DNA from: Nitrososphaerota archaeon
GTDB taxonomy: Archaea > Thermoproteota > Nitrososphaeria > Nitrososphaerales > Nitrosopumilaceae
Direction: 5' to 3'
Assembly: GCA_028867785.1 (NCBI GenBank)
Contig: JAGWFS010000005.1
Span: forward strand, 1-64,000
DNA length: 64,000 nucleotides
Every line of letters starts with the position of its first letter. The stretch's first letter is position 1. The notes under the pieces are model-generated. The model saw only the letters and a list, made by a program, of their open reading frames with translations. It was not told where the DNA came from and searched no databases. This document shows positions 7,973 through 15,610 of this stretch, in pieces. A program made the translations under genes and the position numbers.

Positions 7973-9214
7973 CTATAGCAGGTCTTCCAGAACCAAGTCT
8001 TCTTTGAATGCCTTTTTTACGGTCTCAGGATTTAGTGTCAAGGCAAATTTCTTTGTTCTGCCATGCATGCCCTGATGAATTATCTTGCCTGAGATCAGTC
8101 CTGTCATCTCAATCTCGCTTAGCATTTGCGTGACCCGCCGCTGTGTGAGCTCCTTCTGTCTTGTAGTCTTGCAGAGGTTTTTGTAGGATTGGTATATCTC
8201 GCCTGTTGTGCTGCCATTTGCCTTCATTACGGCAAGTATGAGTAGTTTTTCATGTAGAGGATAAGAGTTGAGTGCGGTGGTCTCCTTGTCCTCTTCCATC
8301 TTCAGTGAGGCCTTGCGTATGTGGTCTTCCCTCACCATATCGGCCTGTTCGCGTTCTGCTATCTCGCCTGCCACACGAAGCAGGTCAATCGCTCTTCTGG
8401 CGTCGCCATGTTCTTGACCTGACATGGCAGCACATAGATTCAATGCAGCGGCATCAAGAATGTTTGGAATGAAGGCTTGTTTGATTCTCTCTGTTAGGAT
8501 TTCCTTGATCTGGTTTACTGTATAATTGGTAAAGACAATCTCTTCCTCGCTTAGGCTGCTCAGGACCCTCGGATCCAGTCTTTCTTTGAATGTCAGGTCG
8601 TTTGATATCCCAATGAGGGTAAGCGAGCCCTTCTTCAGCCTTTCATTTGCTCGTGTTAACGAGTAAAAAACATCCTTTCCTGTCTTTGATACCAGTTCTG
8701 CAAGATAGTCAATCTCATCAACCACAAAGACCGTATTGAGTGTGTTTTTCTCAATTACCACCATTAATCTGTTAAAGACCTCGCTTATTGACAGACCGGT
8801 TGTTGGCAGCTCTTTTTGAGACACAAGTCCTAACTGGCGGCCAAACTTTACCAACAAACCATACAGTGTGGTCTCCTCTTTTGCATTTGCGTAAAGTAGT
8901 TGAATTGGAAATGAACCGTCTTTAACCCGTTCCTGAATCTTATTTAGCACTTTTTTAACAACCAGTGTCTTGCCTGTACCTGGCTTGCCATATATCAATA
9001 GGTTTGACGGTCTTGCCTTTTTTAATAGTGGAATTAGTGATTGTGTGACCTTTTTTTGTTCATCATCTCTATGTAGCACTATATCTGGCATGAAAGTAAA
9101 ATGTAATACCTCCCGGTTTTTGAATAGTGATTTGCCACTTGCTGCATCATCAAGCAGTTTATCGATGGGATCTTTTGTCATCAACCCACACACCGTCGTT
9201 TCTTCTCTGTCCAC
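7973..9214 (-). CDS. cdc6: Cdc6/Orc1 replication initiator
   Basis: An Orc1/Cdc6-type AAA+ origin-binding protein of 413 residues. Walker A is GKPGTGKT (76-83), Walker B with the initiator-type acidic pair is FVVDEID (163-169), sensor 1 follows at LTLIGISNDLTF, and sensor 2 lies in HGDARRAIDLLR. A C-terminal winged helix (from about 310; LHEKLLILAVMKANGSTTGE) makes the main DNA contacts with ORB sites. The frame opens at a GTG at 9214, while an ATG at 9181 (MTKDPIDKLL) is the other plausible start. The gene is transcribed away from the origin candidate at 9215-9654, the usual archaeal arrangement. Confidence 0.95.
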   Translation of the reverse strand: MDREETTVCGLMTKDPIDKLLDDAASGKSLFKNREVLHFTFMPDIVLHRDDEQKKVTQSLIPLLKKARPSNLLIYGKPGTGKTLVVKKVLNKIQERVKDGSFPIQLLYANAKEETTLYGLLVKFGRQLGLVSQKELPTTGLSISEVFNRLMVVIEKNTLNTVFVVDEIDYLAELVSKTGKDVFYSLTRANERLKKGSLTLIGISNDLTFKERLDPRVLSSLSEEEIVFTNYTVNQIKEILTERIKQAFIPNILDAAALNLCAAMSGQEHGDARRAIDLLRVAGEIAEREQADMVREDHIRKASLKMEEDKETTALNSYPLHEKLLILAVMKANGSTTGEIYQSYKNLCKTTRQKELTQRRVTQMLSEIEMTGLISGKIIHQGMHGRTKKFALTLNPETVKKAFKEDLVLEDLL

Positions 9215-9320
9215 ATATGGACTCTACCATACTAATTAGATTAGAATGGAATAACTAATTCAAATTTAGTATATCATTAATTATTTTTATTTTTTCTTAA
9301 AAAAATTTTTTTTAATAAAG

Positions 9321-9341
9321 CTAGAGTGGAAGGAATGGTGT
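9321..9341 (+). repeat. ORB-like Cdc6 binding box, degenerate copy
   Basis: Reads CTAGAGTGGAA followed by a G/A/T stretch ending in GGTGT. It matches 17 of 21 positions of the two perfect boxes downstream but in the opposite orientation, at the edge of the A/T tract. Confidence 0.75.
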
Positions 9342-9414
9342 GTGGGTATTCCTAGAATCAAGTTCACTAATTGTTAAGTTATTGTTAAGATAAACAAAAA
9401 AAGAGGCCAAAATA

Positions 9415-9437
9415 ACCCCTTTATTTCCACTCTAGGC
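9415..9437 (-). repeat. ORB-like Cdc6 binding box, copy 2
   Basis: On the minus strand it reads GCCTAGAGTGGAAATAA then AGGGGT. It is identical over 23 bases to the copy at 9477-9499, 39 bases downstream. The AGTGGAAA core and the GGGGT string match the archaeal ORB consensus. Confidence 0.85.
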
Positions 9438-9476
9438 GTGAAGATGGCTCTTAACATTGTTAACATGCCTGAATAG

Positions 9477-9499
9477 ACCCCTTTATTTCCACTCTAGGC
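9477..9499 (-). repeat. ORB-like Cdc6 binding box, copy 3
   Basis: This is a perfect 23-bp direct repeat of the box at 9415-9437, in the same orientation with a 62-bp period (about six helical turns). That spacing would place two initiator molecules on the same DNA face. Confidence 0.85.
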
Positions 9500-9581
9500 A
9501 TAGTTTTAGCCTGTTCTATGATATAAAAACAGGGTGCCTGTTAAGATGGGATAAGTGTCTACGAATGACCTAGGCAGTGAA

Positions 9582-9605
9582 TGTTAACAAACCCCCTTGT
9601 TAACA
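9582..9605. repeat. TGTTAACAA inverted repeat upstream of the winged-helix gene
   Basis: TGTTAACAA (9582-9590) and its exact complement TTGTTAACA (9597-9605) flank a 6-base C-rich spacer, 50 nt before the ATG at 9655. Further TGTTAAC copies occur at 9457-9465 and 9636-9642. The repeats could be operators for the adjacent winged-helix gene or accessory origin sites. Confidence 0.6.
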
Positions 9606-9654
9606 ATTCTTCTTTGATCTGTTCAAGTGTTAAGGTGTTAACCGGATCGATCAC

Positions 9655-10050
9655 ATGGCCAGAAAACGAATACGAATAGACCTAGAGGACGCAGATGGCG
9701 CCAAATACAACCTCAGCCTAGAGGGCAACGTTACTCGTGAAAAGATGCTAAAGATATTCGAATTAATGGACCTGATGAACATAGAGGAGCCTGAAGAACC
9801 AGCACAGCCTGACTCTGTTGGAGCCAAGATCTGGAACATTGTGGATAAGCACCACCCAATGGGCAAGTTTACATCCTCTATGATTCTTGAAAAATATGAG
9901 GACGAGTATGAAGAGCCAATCAAACTAAGTGTAGTATCCACCTATCTCTCAAGATTCGCCCTTAAAGGAAGGATGGCTAGGGAACGTAAGGGAAAGGAAT
10001 GGAATTACCAAGTGCTCAAACTGGCCCACAGAGAACAAAGCACAACCTAG
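9655..10050 (+). CDS. Origin-adjacent winged-helix protein
   Basis: A 131-residue protein with no name I recognise. The first 40 residues form a charged beta/helix segment (RIRIDLEDADGAKYNLSLEG) and a short acidic linker (EEPEEPAQPD) leads to a winged-helix-like domain (about 53-125): a helix at VGAKIWNIVDKHH, a second at FTSSMILEKYEDEY, a recognition-like helix LSVVSTYLSRFALKG, then a wing with WNYQVL. It is transcribed divergently from cdc6 across the origin candidate, which recalls the winged-helix WhiP/Cdt1-like protein beside a Sulfolobus origin. Similarity to WhiP itself is not shown. Its stop codon shares the tetranucleotide CTAG with the convergent AbrB gene. Confidence 0.75.
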   Translation: MARKRIRIDLEDADGAKYNLSLEGNVTREKMLKIFELMDLMNIEEPEEPAQPDSVGAKIWNIVDKHHPMGKFTSSMILEKYEDEYEEPIKLSVVSTYLSRFALKGRMARERKGKEWNYQVLKLAHREQSTT

Positions 10051-10202
10051 GATATTGTTACTTTCTTAATGATAAGACGGTCTCCTTCGACTGATACCCT
10101 GACATAACTCCCCTTTTGAAGCTCAAGATATTTTCTAAAATCCTTTGGAATAGAGATTGTGCCTGCGGAGGTTATCTTTACAAGTTGTTCGACGGCTGGC
10201 AT
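10047..10202 (-). CDS. AbrB/SpoVT/MazE-type swapped-hairpin DNA-binding protein, 51 aa
   Basis: A short gene starting at an ATG at 10202 and ending at a TAG that overlaps the stop codon of the winged-helix gene. Translation gives a protein whose core is QLVKITSAGTISIPKDFRKY followed by LELQKGSYVRVSVEGDRLII, the standard AbrB-fold sequence: two strands with S-x-x-G-T-I-x-I-P, a short helix, then a strand-turn-strand. AbrB-fold dimers bind DNA and act as transition-state regulators or as antitoxins. No toxin gene is beside it, so a regulator is more likely. Its promoter would lie in the A/T-rich stretch 10203-10290 (TTATAAAT near 10209). Confidence 0.85.
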   Translation of the reverse strand: MPAVEQLVKITSAGTISIPKDFRKYLELQKGSYVRVSVEGDRLIIKKVTIS

Positions 10203-10317
10203 ATTACTTATTATAAATTCAATAATTTAAGATTTTATTATAAAATAAGATTAATAATTTATGTTAATTTTTTATCATTTTTGGCCAAAATCTTCCAATG
10301 ATTTTGAATCAGAGGTC

Positions 10318-10374
10318 GGGTTTAACTACGATCCTAAAAACCAGACAACAGGATCCTGATCAAAAATCTAACCC
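10318..10374. other. Nested inverted repeats downstream of a regulator gene
   Basis: GATCCT (10330-10335) pairs with AGGATC (10350-10355), and outside this GGGTT (10318-10322) pairs with AACCC (10370-10374). The element lies 4 nt beyond the stop codon of the minus-strand membrane regulator and 115 nt before the AbrB start. It could be a 3'-end hairpin. The remaining gap 10203-10317 is A/T-rich promoter-like DNA. Confidence 0.35.
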
Positions 10375-10377
10375 AGA

Positions 10378-10932
10378 TTATTGCATTGGTGGAGCCTTTA
10401 AGGTCCCTAACCTAGTAAGGCCTTTCTGGGTTATCTTATAGGTAAACGGCTTTATCTGCATATCTCTCTCTACCAAACCCTCCTCGAAAAGCTTTTTCAT
10501 CATACGTGATGTGTGTTCCCTACTCCTTCCTATAGTGACTTGGATGTCACGTGACGTCATTGGTTTTTCCGTGATTAATCGCAACACATACTCTGTTGCA
10601 CTGCCAAAATTCATATTATGAACCCTAACCTTGGACTTTTCCTCTTTTATCTCAATGACCGCATCTGGCCCCCGTTTCTCCTCTCTTGGTCTTGGAGTTT
10701 GTGCCTGCACAAGTTCTTCTGGTTCATTGACTAATTCCAATGAATCTAGCCTGATTTTCATATCTATTAGTAGATTTTCATAATATTGTACACGTTCTAT
10801 CAAAATTTTTAGATCATTTGACTGTGAAACTAGACGCGGTTTGATTTTATTATACACTACTATACACACCAGGCCAATCACAAATGAAGCTACTATTGCC
10901 AGAATCATTCCTACATCTATGTCTACTAACAT
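10378..10932 (-). CDS. Membrane-anchored winged-helix regulator
   Basis: A 184-residue protein with one N-terminal transmembrane helix (VGMILAIVASFVIGLVCIVV, residues 8-27), a coiled-coil-like spacer (about 36-70) with a charged disordered section, and a C-terminal MarR/HTH-type winged helix (about 110-180: ATEYVLRLITEKPMTSRDIQ, then IGRSREHTSRMMKKLFEEG and a wing KPFTYKITQKG). The layout puts the DNA-binding domain in the cytosol, tethered to the membrane. The ligand or signal is unknown. An ATG at 10932 follows a GTG at 10935 and either could be the start. It is monocistronic. Confidence 0.75.
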   Translation of the reverse strand: MLVDIDVGMILAIVASFVIGLVCIVVYNKIKPRLVSQSNDLKILIERVQYYENLLIDMKIRLDSLELVNEPEELVQAQTPRPREEKRGPDAVIEIKEEKSKVRVHNMNFGSATEYVLRLITEKPMTSRDIQVTIGRSREHTSRMMKKLFEEGLVERDMQIKPFTYKITQKGLTRLGTLKAPPMQ

Positions 10933-11057
10933 CACTACATGTCATAGGCTGATGTGATTTATCATCTTTGGGTAAAATAGTTTTACATAATACACATCAG
11001 TCACAGACATATCTATCACGAATTATTCATGTAAATGAGCGAACTCACACGTGGAAA

Positions 11058-11450
11058 TCACAACTTACACATACGGTTTAGTAGTTCTTGTATCACAGAC
11101 ATCACTTGTTCCTCACGCTCAGGGAAAACATCACTATTTTTTATCACAGAAACCTGCTCTGAGAGGCGATTTATCACATCCATATCCTCCTTATGAAGGA
11201 TGTCCAACACCCTGAGCAGTATCCATGAATAGCACAAGGCACGAAACTTGTCTTGGGACTGTCCAATCTGTCTGTAAAATGCCCCCTTGGTTATGTTGAA
11301 CTGCTGGTCTGATAGATTCCTCTTCTTTAAAATAATTTCAATTTGTCGTTCTGTAAATGATGATTTTTTTATAATTTGTCTTATTATATTATTCAAATTT
11401 TCTTCCGGTGATGTGCTCAAAGCTATACAAATCTGTATATCTTTATTCAA
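11058..11450 (-). CDS. Conserved all-helical protein, unknown function
   Basis: A 130-residue, predicted all-alpha cytosolic protein that I do not recognise. The segment SFTERQIEIILKKRNLSDQQ has a helix-turn-helix-like rhythm, followed by KGAFYRQIGQSQDKFRALCY, so DNA or RNA binding is conceivable but unproven. The frame begins with a TTG at 11450; no ATG lies close to it. A/T-rich DNA with TTAATTGAA-like elements lies just upstream in the 34-nt gap to the divergent GGGPS gene, so the two probably share a promoter region. Confidence 0.6.
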   Translation of the reverse strand: MNKDIQICIALSTSPEENLNNIIRQIIKKSSFTERQIEIILKKRNLSDQQFNITKGAFYRQIGQSQDKFRALCYSWILLRVLDILHKEDMDVINRLSEQVSVIKNSDVFPEREEQVMSVIQELLNRMCKL

Positions 11451-11484
11451 TTAAACTTTTAATCAATAGCTATCAACCAGTCAT

Positions 11485-12234
11485 ATGCAAAATGTAGAAA
11501 GCTATCTAAACGCATCTAGAAAGAAGAAAGGCGCCTTACTATTCGTATTAATCGATTCTGAAAACGATGGCGGCGGGTCTGCATCAAAACTTGCCAAAGA
11601 GGCAGAGAAGAATGGGGCCTCGATCATACTAGTTGGGGGTTCGTCTGCAACCGATCAGCTAAACATGGCCGAAACTGTCAAGAACATCAAAAGATCTGTC
11701 AACATTCCAGTTATACTCTTTCCAGGAAATGTCACGGGCGTGGTCCCAGGCGCGGACGCAATCCTGTTTAGTTCGCTCTTGAATTCTGACAATCCGTATT
11801 TTATCTCTCAAGCTCAGGCATTAGGAGCACCAAACGTACTTAGATTTGGCTTGGAACCCCTGCCCACGGCCTATATCATAATTGGTGAGGGCACCACAGT
11901 ATGGCATGTCGGTTCTGCAAGAACCATACCATTTGACAAACCAAATCTGGCTGCAATGTATGCCTTGTCTGCACAATTCATGGGAATGAGATTTGTATAC
12001 CTTGAAGCAGGCTCTGGCGCAAAATCAAATGTTAGACCAGAGATGGTAGCAGCTGTACGAAAACTCTTCAAAGGATTTCTCATAGTGGGTGGCGGAATTC
12101 GAAATGTCCAGACCGCTGCTAAAATTGTCAAGGCAGGCGCGGACGCTATAGTAATAGGTACCTTCATTGAGAAGGGCGGAAGCTTCAAAACAATAGCCGA
12201 TATCGTAAAAACCATCCAATCCGTAAGGAAGTAG
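11485..12234 (+). CDS. Geranylgeranylglyceryl phosphate synthase
   Basis: A TIM-barrel prenyltransferase of 249 residues that makes the first ether bond of archaeal membrane lipids by joining geranylgeranyl diphosphate to sn-glycerol-1-phosphate. Diagnostic pieces are the first strand HFxLID-type motif (LLFVLIDSENDGG), IILVGGSSATDQL, the PVILFPGNVTGVVPGADAIL region, YLEAGSGAK and the phosphate-binding LIVGGGIRN followed by AIVIGTF. Length is normal for the group II archaeal enzymes. It lies one base before the start of the PolD large subunit, so the two are almost certainly co-transcribed. Confidence 0.95.
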   Translation: MQNVESYLNASRKKKGALLFVLIDSENDGGGSASKLAKEAEKNGASIILVGGSSATDQLNMAETVKNIKRSVNIPVILFPGNVTGVVPGADAILFSSLLNSDNPYFISQAQALGAPNVLRFGLEPLPTAYIIIGEGTTVWHVGSARTIPFDKPNLAAMYALSAQFMGMRFVYLEAGSGAKSNVRPEMVAAVRKLFKGFLIVGGGIRNVQTAAKIVKAGADAIVIGTFIEKGGSFKTIADIVKTIQSVRK

Positions 12235-12235
12235 C

Positions 12236-15200
12236 ATGTCAGAAAATGTAGCATTGAGGCTCAAGGAAGTCCCAATGCCAGCGTCGTATTTTGATTACTA
12301 TAATAAAATATCCAACGAGGTCTTTACCATCTTTGAAAAGGCCGCTTCTGCCAAAGCAACCCTAGCTGATTCCTCTGGAATGGTAGAGCCCAAGATAGCA
12401 TTTGACCTATCCGACCGTGTATCAAAAATGCACGACATAGACATCACGGATAACCTCCGAAACCTCATCCAGACTACAACAAAGGAACTGGCCGCTCTCA
12501 AACTTGCAGAAGAGATAGCCCAAGGCAAGTATCTGGGGTCTGAGACAAGCCTTGAGGAAAAGCTTGATCTGGCCGTACGTGTGGGACTGGCAATAGTTAC
12601 TGAAGGCGTAACCATAGCACCTCTTCAAGGAATAAGCGAGGTCAAGATAAAGAAGAACGCAGACGGCACTGAGTATCTCTCAATCTCGTTTGCAGGCCCC
12701 ATAAGATCCGCTGGGGGTACAGAAGCGGCCTCTACCATGCTTATTGCAGACCACGTGCGCAAGATTGCCGGCCTTGACAAATACAAGGCTAACTCATACG
12801 ATGATGAGACGGGTAGGTTTGTAGAAGAACTGCGCCTCTATGAGAGAGAAGTAGGAAGCTTTCAATTCCATGTTCCAGATGAGGATGTGATCACGGTCAT
12901 TTCCAACCTTGCCGTAGAGCTTGACGGCATAGATACCGATCCAGTCGAGATTGTAAGCCATAGAAACATGACAAGAATAGGCACAAACAGGGTCCGGGGA
13001 GGCGCACTCCGTGTACTCAATGACGGCCTTATTGGCAGATCTCGCAAGCTACTAAAGCTGATTGACCTGTTCAAACTAGATGGCTGGGAATGGCTCAAGG
13101 ACCTCAAGGGCGCCATCCAGACAGGAGATGAGGACGCAGCGGCTCACAGAATGAGGGAGGTAATCACTGGAAGGTCCGTTCTTTCAATGCCAAAGAAACT
13201 CGGGGGATTCAGGCTTCGGTACGGGCGCGCATGCAATACCGGGTTTGCATCAATTGGGATTCATCCGGTTGTTGCAGAAATTCTAGATCATGTTATTGCA
13301 GTAGGCACACAGATTAAACTTGACATTCCTGGGAAAGCGGCAACTATTGCGTTTGTTGATTCAATTGATACACCGATTGTCAGACTGGATAATGGAAATG
13401 TAGTCAAGATAAGAGATACCGCGCATGGAATCCATCTAAAACCCCACATAGAAAAAATTCTACATCTAGGAGACATTCTCATAAGCTATGGGGACTTTCT
13501 TGAAAACAACGCCGAGCTTGTACCCACTGGATATGTAGAAGAGTTCTGGATTGAGGAGCTAAAGGAAAAGGTTGCAAAATACGAACCTCATGATCTTGAG
13601 CTGCTAAGCTATGTAGGCAAGACCCCGGATCTTGAGGAGGCGTTCAAAATATCGCTTAATTTTGGAATAGGCCTTCATCCCCACTACCTCTACTATTGGG
13701 ACCAATTGACAGTGGAAGAGTTTGAAAAACTCCTTACCCCAACCAAGATGGAATCCGAACTTGTAGTTTATCAAACAGACACAAAGGAAATTCTGGAAAA
13801 ACTCGGCGTTCCCCACGAATTGGCAGGTGACGTAATAGTGCTAAAAGACACTGAGGCCAAAATCTTCTCTTACCTGCTTTTTAGAAAACCAATCCAGCTT
13901 GACAAAACACTATCGGTTCCAGAAATAATCTCTATATCGTCCGGAATCAAGATACCGCCCAAGTTCTCCACTGCCATAGGCGTTAGAGTTGGAAGACCAG
14001 AAAAGGCATCGCTTAGAAAAATGAAACCTCCAGTGCATACGTTGTTTCCTGTAGGCAGCAAGGGAGGGGCCTCACGCGATCTACTCAAGGCCTCAAAACA
14101 ACCCAACTTCTACTGTAACATCAACAACAGAATGTGCAAAAACTGCAACCTGCCCTCAATCAGCATAGTATGTCCACGTTGCAAAACCAAGACTGTTACA
14201 ATATTTGTCTGCCCCAAATGCCGCAGTGAACTGGAGGAATCTCCCTGTCCCAAATGTAGGGTTAGGGCATCGGCCCACTCATATCGTGCTTTTCCTCTCA
14301 AAGAGCTGCTCTATTCAGCACAGGAAAGAACGGGCATTCGCGCCAAAGAGCCATTCAAGGGAGTAAAGGAGCTGATCAACCAGGACAGGGTTCCAGAACC
14401 CATGGAAAAAGGACTCATACGACAGAGCCTGAACCTCAATGTTTTCAAAGACGGTACCATTAGATTCGACGCAACCAATGCGCCGCTCTCTCACTTTAAA
14501 CCCTCTTGGATTGGCACAACTCCGGAAAAACTTGTAGAGCTTGGATATACGCACGACATGAACGGCAAGCCGCTTGAAAACCAAGATCAGCTAGTTGAGC
14601 TAAAAACCCAGGATGTCATAATTCCAAAAGAATGCGGTGACAGCTTGGTTCTTGTATGCCAGTATCTGGACCAAGAACTTGCAAAGCTATTTGCCCATCC
14701 TCCATACTATAACATAAAAAATACTGATGGCCTGGTTGGCCATCTGATAATCGGGCTTGCACCGCATACTTCTGTTGGCATTGTGGGAAGAATAATTGGT
14801 TATACAAATACCCAAGTCTGTCTTGGCACTGCAGTGTGGCACTCGGCAAAAAGAAGAGACGCTGATGGGGACGCAGACTCGATCATGCTGTTGCTTGACA
14901 GCCTACTCAACTTTTCACGCCTGTTCCTGTCTGATAGAATTGGCGGATTGATGGACGCGCCACTGCTTGTACAACCAATTGTTATACCGCAGGAGGTCCA
15001 AAGACAGGCCCACAACTTTGAGCTAGCAACCAGCTACCCACTGTCGTTTTTTGAGGCAACACTACAAAAGGAAAAAGCAAGTGAGATAAAGGGAGTGGAA
15101 ATTCTAAAATCAAGGTTAGAGACTGAAAAACAATTCTATGATTATGGATTCACGCATGATACCACCATCCTTACCACCTCAAAATCACGCAGCGCGTATT

Positions 15201-15610
15201 CCACGCTGGGCTCTGTCCTTGAAAAACTTGACATGCAAATCAGGACTGCCGATATAATCAATGCTGTAGACCCAAGCGAGGTAGTCTCCATGGTCATGAC
15301 CACCCACCTCTTGCCTGATATTATGGGAAACCTCCGGGCATATTCTGGGCAATCGTTTAGGTGTACTACATGCGGCGCAAGCTATAGAAGAATTCCACTG
15401 GCAGCAAAATGTCTGGAGTGCGGCAATAAACTAATTCAAACAATGACAAGACCATCTGTTCAAAAATATCTCAAGCTTGCAAGAAGGATGCTTGGCAAGT
15501 ACAGGATCGAGCCCTATCTGAAAGGCAGAGTTCTCTCCTTGCTGGATGAACTCGAACTTGTATTTGGCAAGGAAGACGGAAGCCAGGCCCTGCTTACGGA
15601 TTATGCCTAG
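12236..15610 (+). CDS. polC: DNA polymerase D large subunit (DP2)
   Basis: The catalytic subunit of polymerase D, 1124 residues and intein-free. The N-terminal part contains the conserved FAGPIRSAGGTEAA segment. The double-psi-barrel active site includes ADGDAD within AKRRDADGDADSIMLLL (about residues 875-892), whose aspartates bind the catalytic magnesium. Two zinc modules are clear: a double ribbon near 630-680 (CKNCNLPSISIVCPRCKTK and CPKCRSELEESPCPKC) and a C-terminal one (CTTCGASY...CLECGNK, about 1040-1065) close to the DP1/PCNA contact region. It starts at the ATG one base after the GGGPS stop codon and overlaps glyA tail to tail at CTAG. Confidence 0.97.
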   Translation: MSENVALRLKEVPMPASYFDYYNKISNEVFTIFEKAASAKATLADSSGMVEPKIAFDLSDRVSKMHDIDITDNLRNLIQTTTKELAALKLAEEIAQGKYLGSETSLEEKLDLAVRVGLAIVTEGVTIAPLQGISEVKIKKNADGTEYLSISFAGPIRSAGGTEAASTMLIADHVRKIAGLDKYKANSYDDETGRFVEELRLYEREVGSFQFHVPDEDVITVISNLAVELDGIDTDPVEIVSHRNMTRIGTNRVRGGALRVLNDGLIGRSRKLLKLIDLFKLDGWEWLKDLKGAIQTGDEDAAAHRMREVITGRSVLSMPKKLGGFRLRYGRACNTGFASIGIHPVVAEILDHVIAVGTQIKLDIPGKAATIAFVDSIDTPIVRLDNGNVVKIRDTAHGIHLKPHIEKILHLGDILISYGDFLENNAELVPTGYVEEFWIEELKEKVAKYEPHDLELLSYVGKTPDLEEAFKISLNFGIGLHPHYLYYWDQLTVEEFEKLLTPTKMESELVVYQTDTKEILEKLGVPHELAGDVIVLKDTEAKIFSYLLFRKPIQLDKTLSVPEIISISSGIKIPPKFSTAIGVRVGRPEKASLRKMKPPVHTLFPVGSKGGASRDLLKASKQPNFYCNINNRMCKNCNLPSISIVCPRCKTKTVTIFVCPKCRSELEESPCPKCRVRASAHSYRAFPLKELLYSAQERTGIRAKEPFKGVKELINQDRVPEPMEKGLIRQSLNLNVFKDGTIRFDATNAPLSHFKPSWIGTTPEKLVELGYTHDMNGKPLENQDQLVELKTQDVIIPKECGDSLVLVCQYLDQELAKLFAHPPYYNIKNTDGLVGHLIIGLAPHTSVGIVGRIIGYTNTQVCLGTAVWHSAKRRDADGDADSIMLLLDSLLNFSRLFLSDRIGGLMDAPLLVQPIVIPQEVQRQAHNFELATSYPLSFFEATLQKEKASEIKGVEILKSRLETEKQFYDYGFTHDTTILTTSKSRSAYSTLGSVLEKLDMQIRTADIINAVDPSEVVSMVMTTHLLPDIMGNLRAYSGQSFRCTTCGASYRRIPLAAKCLECGNKLIQTMTRPSVQKYLKLARRMLGKYRIEPYLKGRVLSLLDELELVFGKEDGSQALLTDYA

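Larger units (their letters stand above)
9215..9654. other. Candidate chromosomal replication origin
   Basis: A 440-nt noncoding interval directly upstream of cdc6. It holds a strongly A/T-rich tract (about 9240-9320, with runs of T and A) suited to strand opening, three origin-recognition-box-like sites (one in + orientation at 9321-9341, two in - orientation at 9415-9437 and 9477-9499) and several TGTTAAC palindromes. The boxes have the two hallmarks of archaeal ORBs: the AGTGGAAA core followed by an AAGGGGT G-string. Opposed ORBs next to cdc6 are the textbook arrangement for a Cdc6-dependent origin. PolD subunits and GINS lie nearby. Origin activity itself is inferred. Confidence 0.85.

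Noticed and set aside
10047-10202. AbrB protein as antitoxin of a toxin-antitoxin pair.
   Set aside because: No toxin-like gene is adjacent; neighbours are a winged-helix protein and a membrane regulator.
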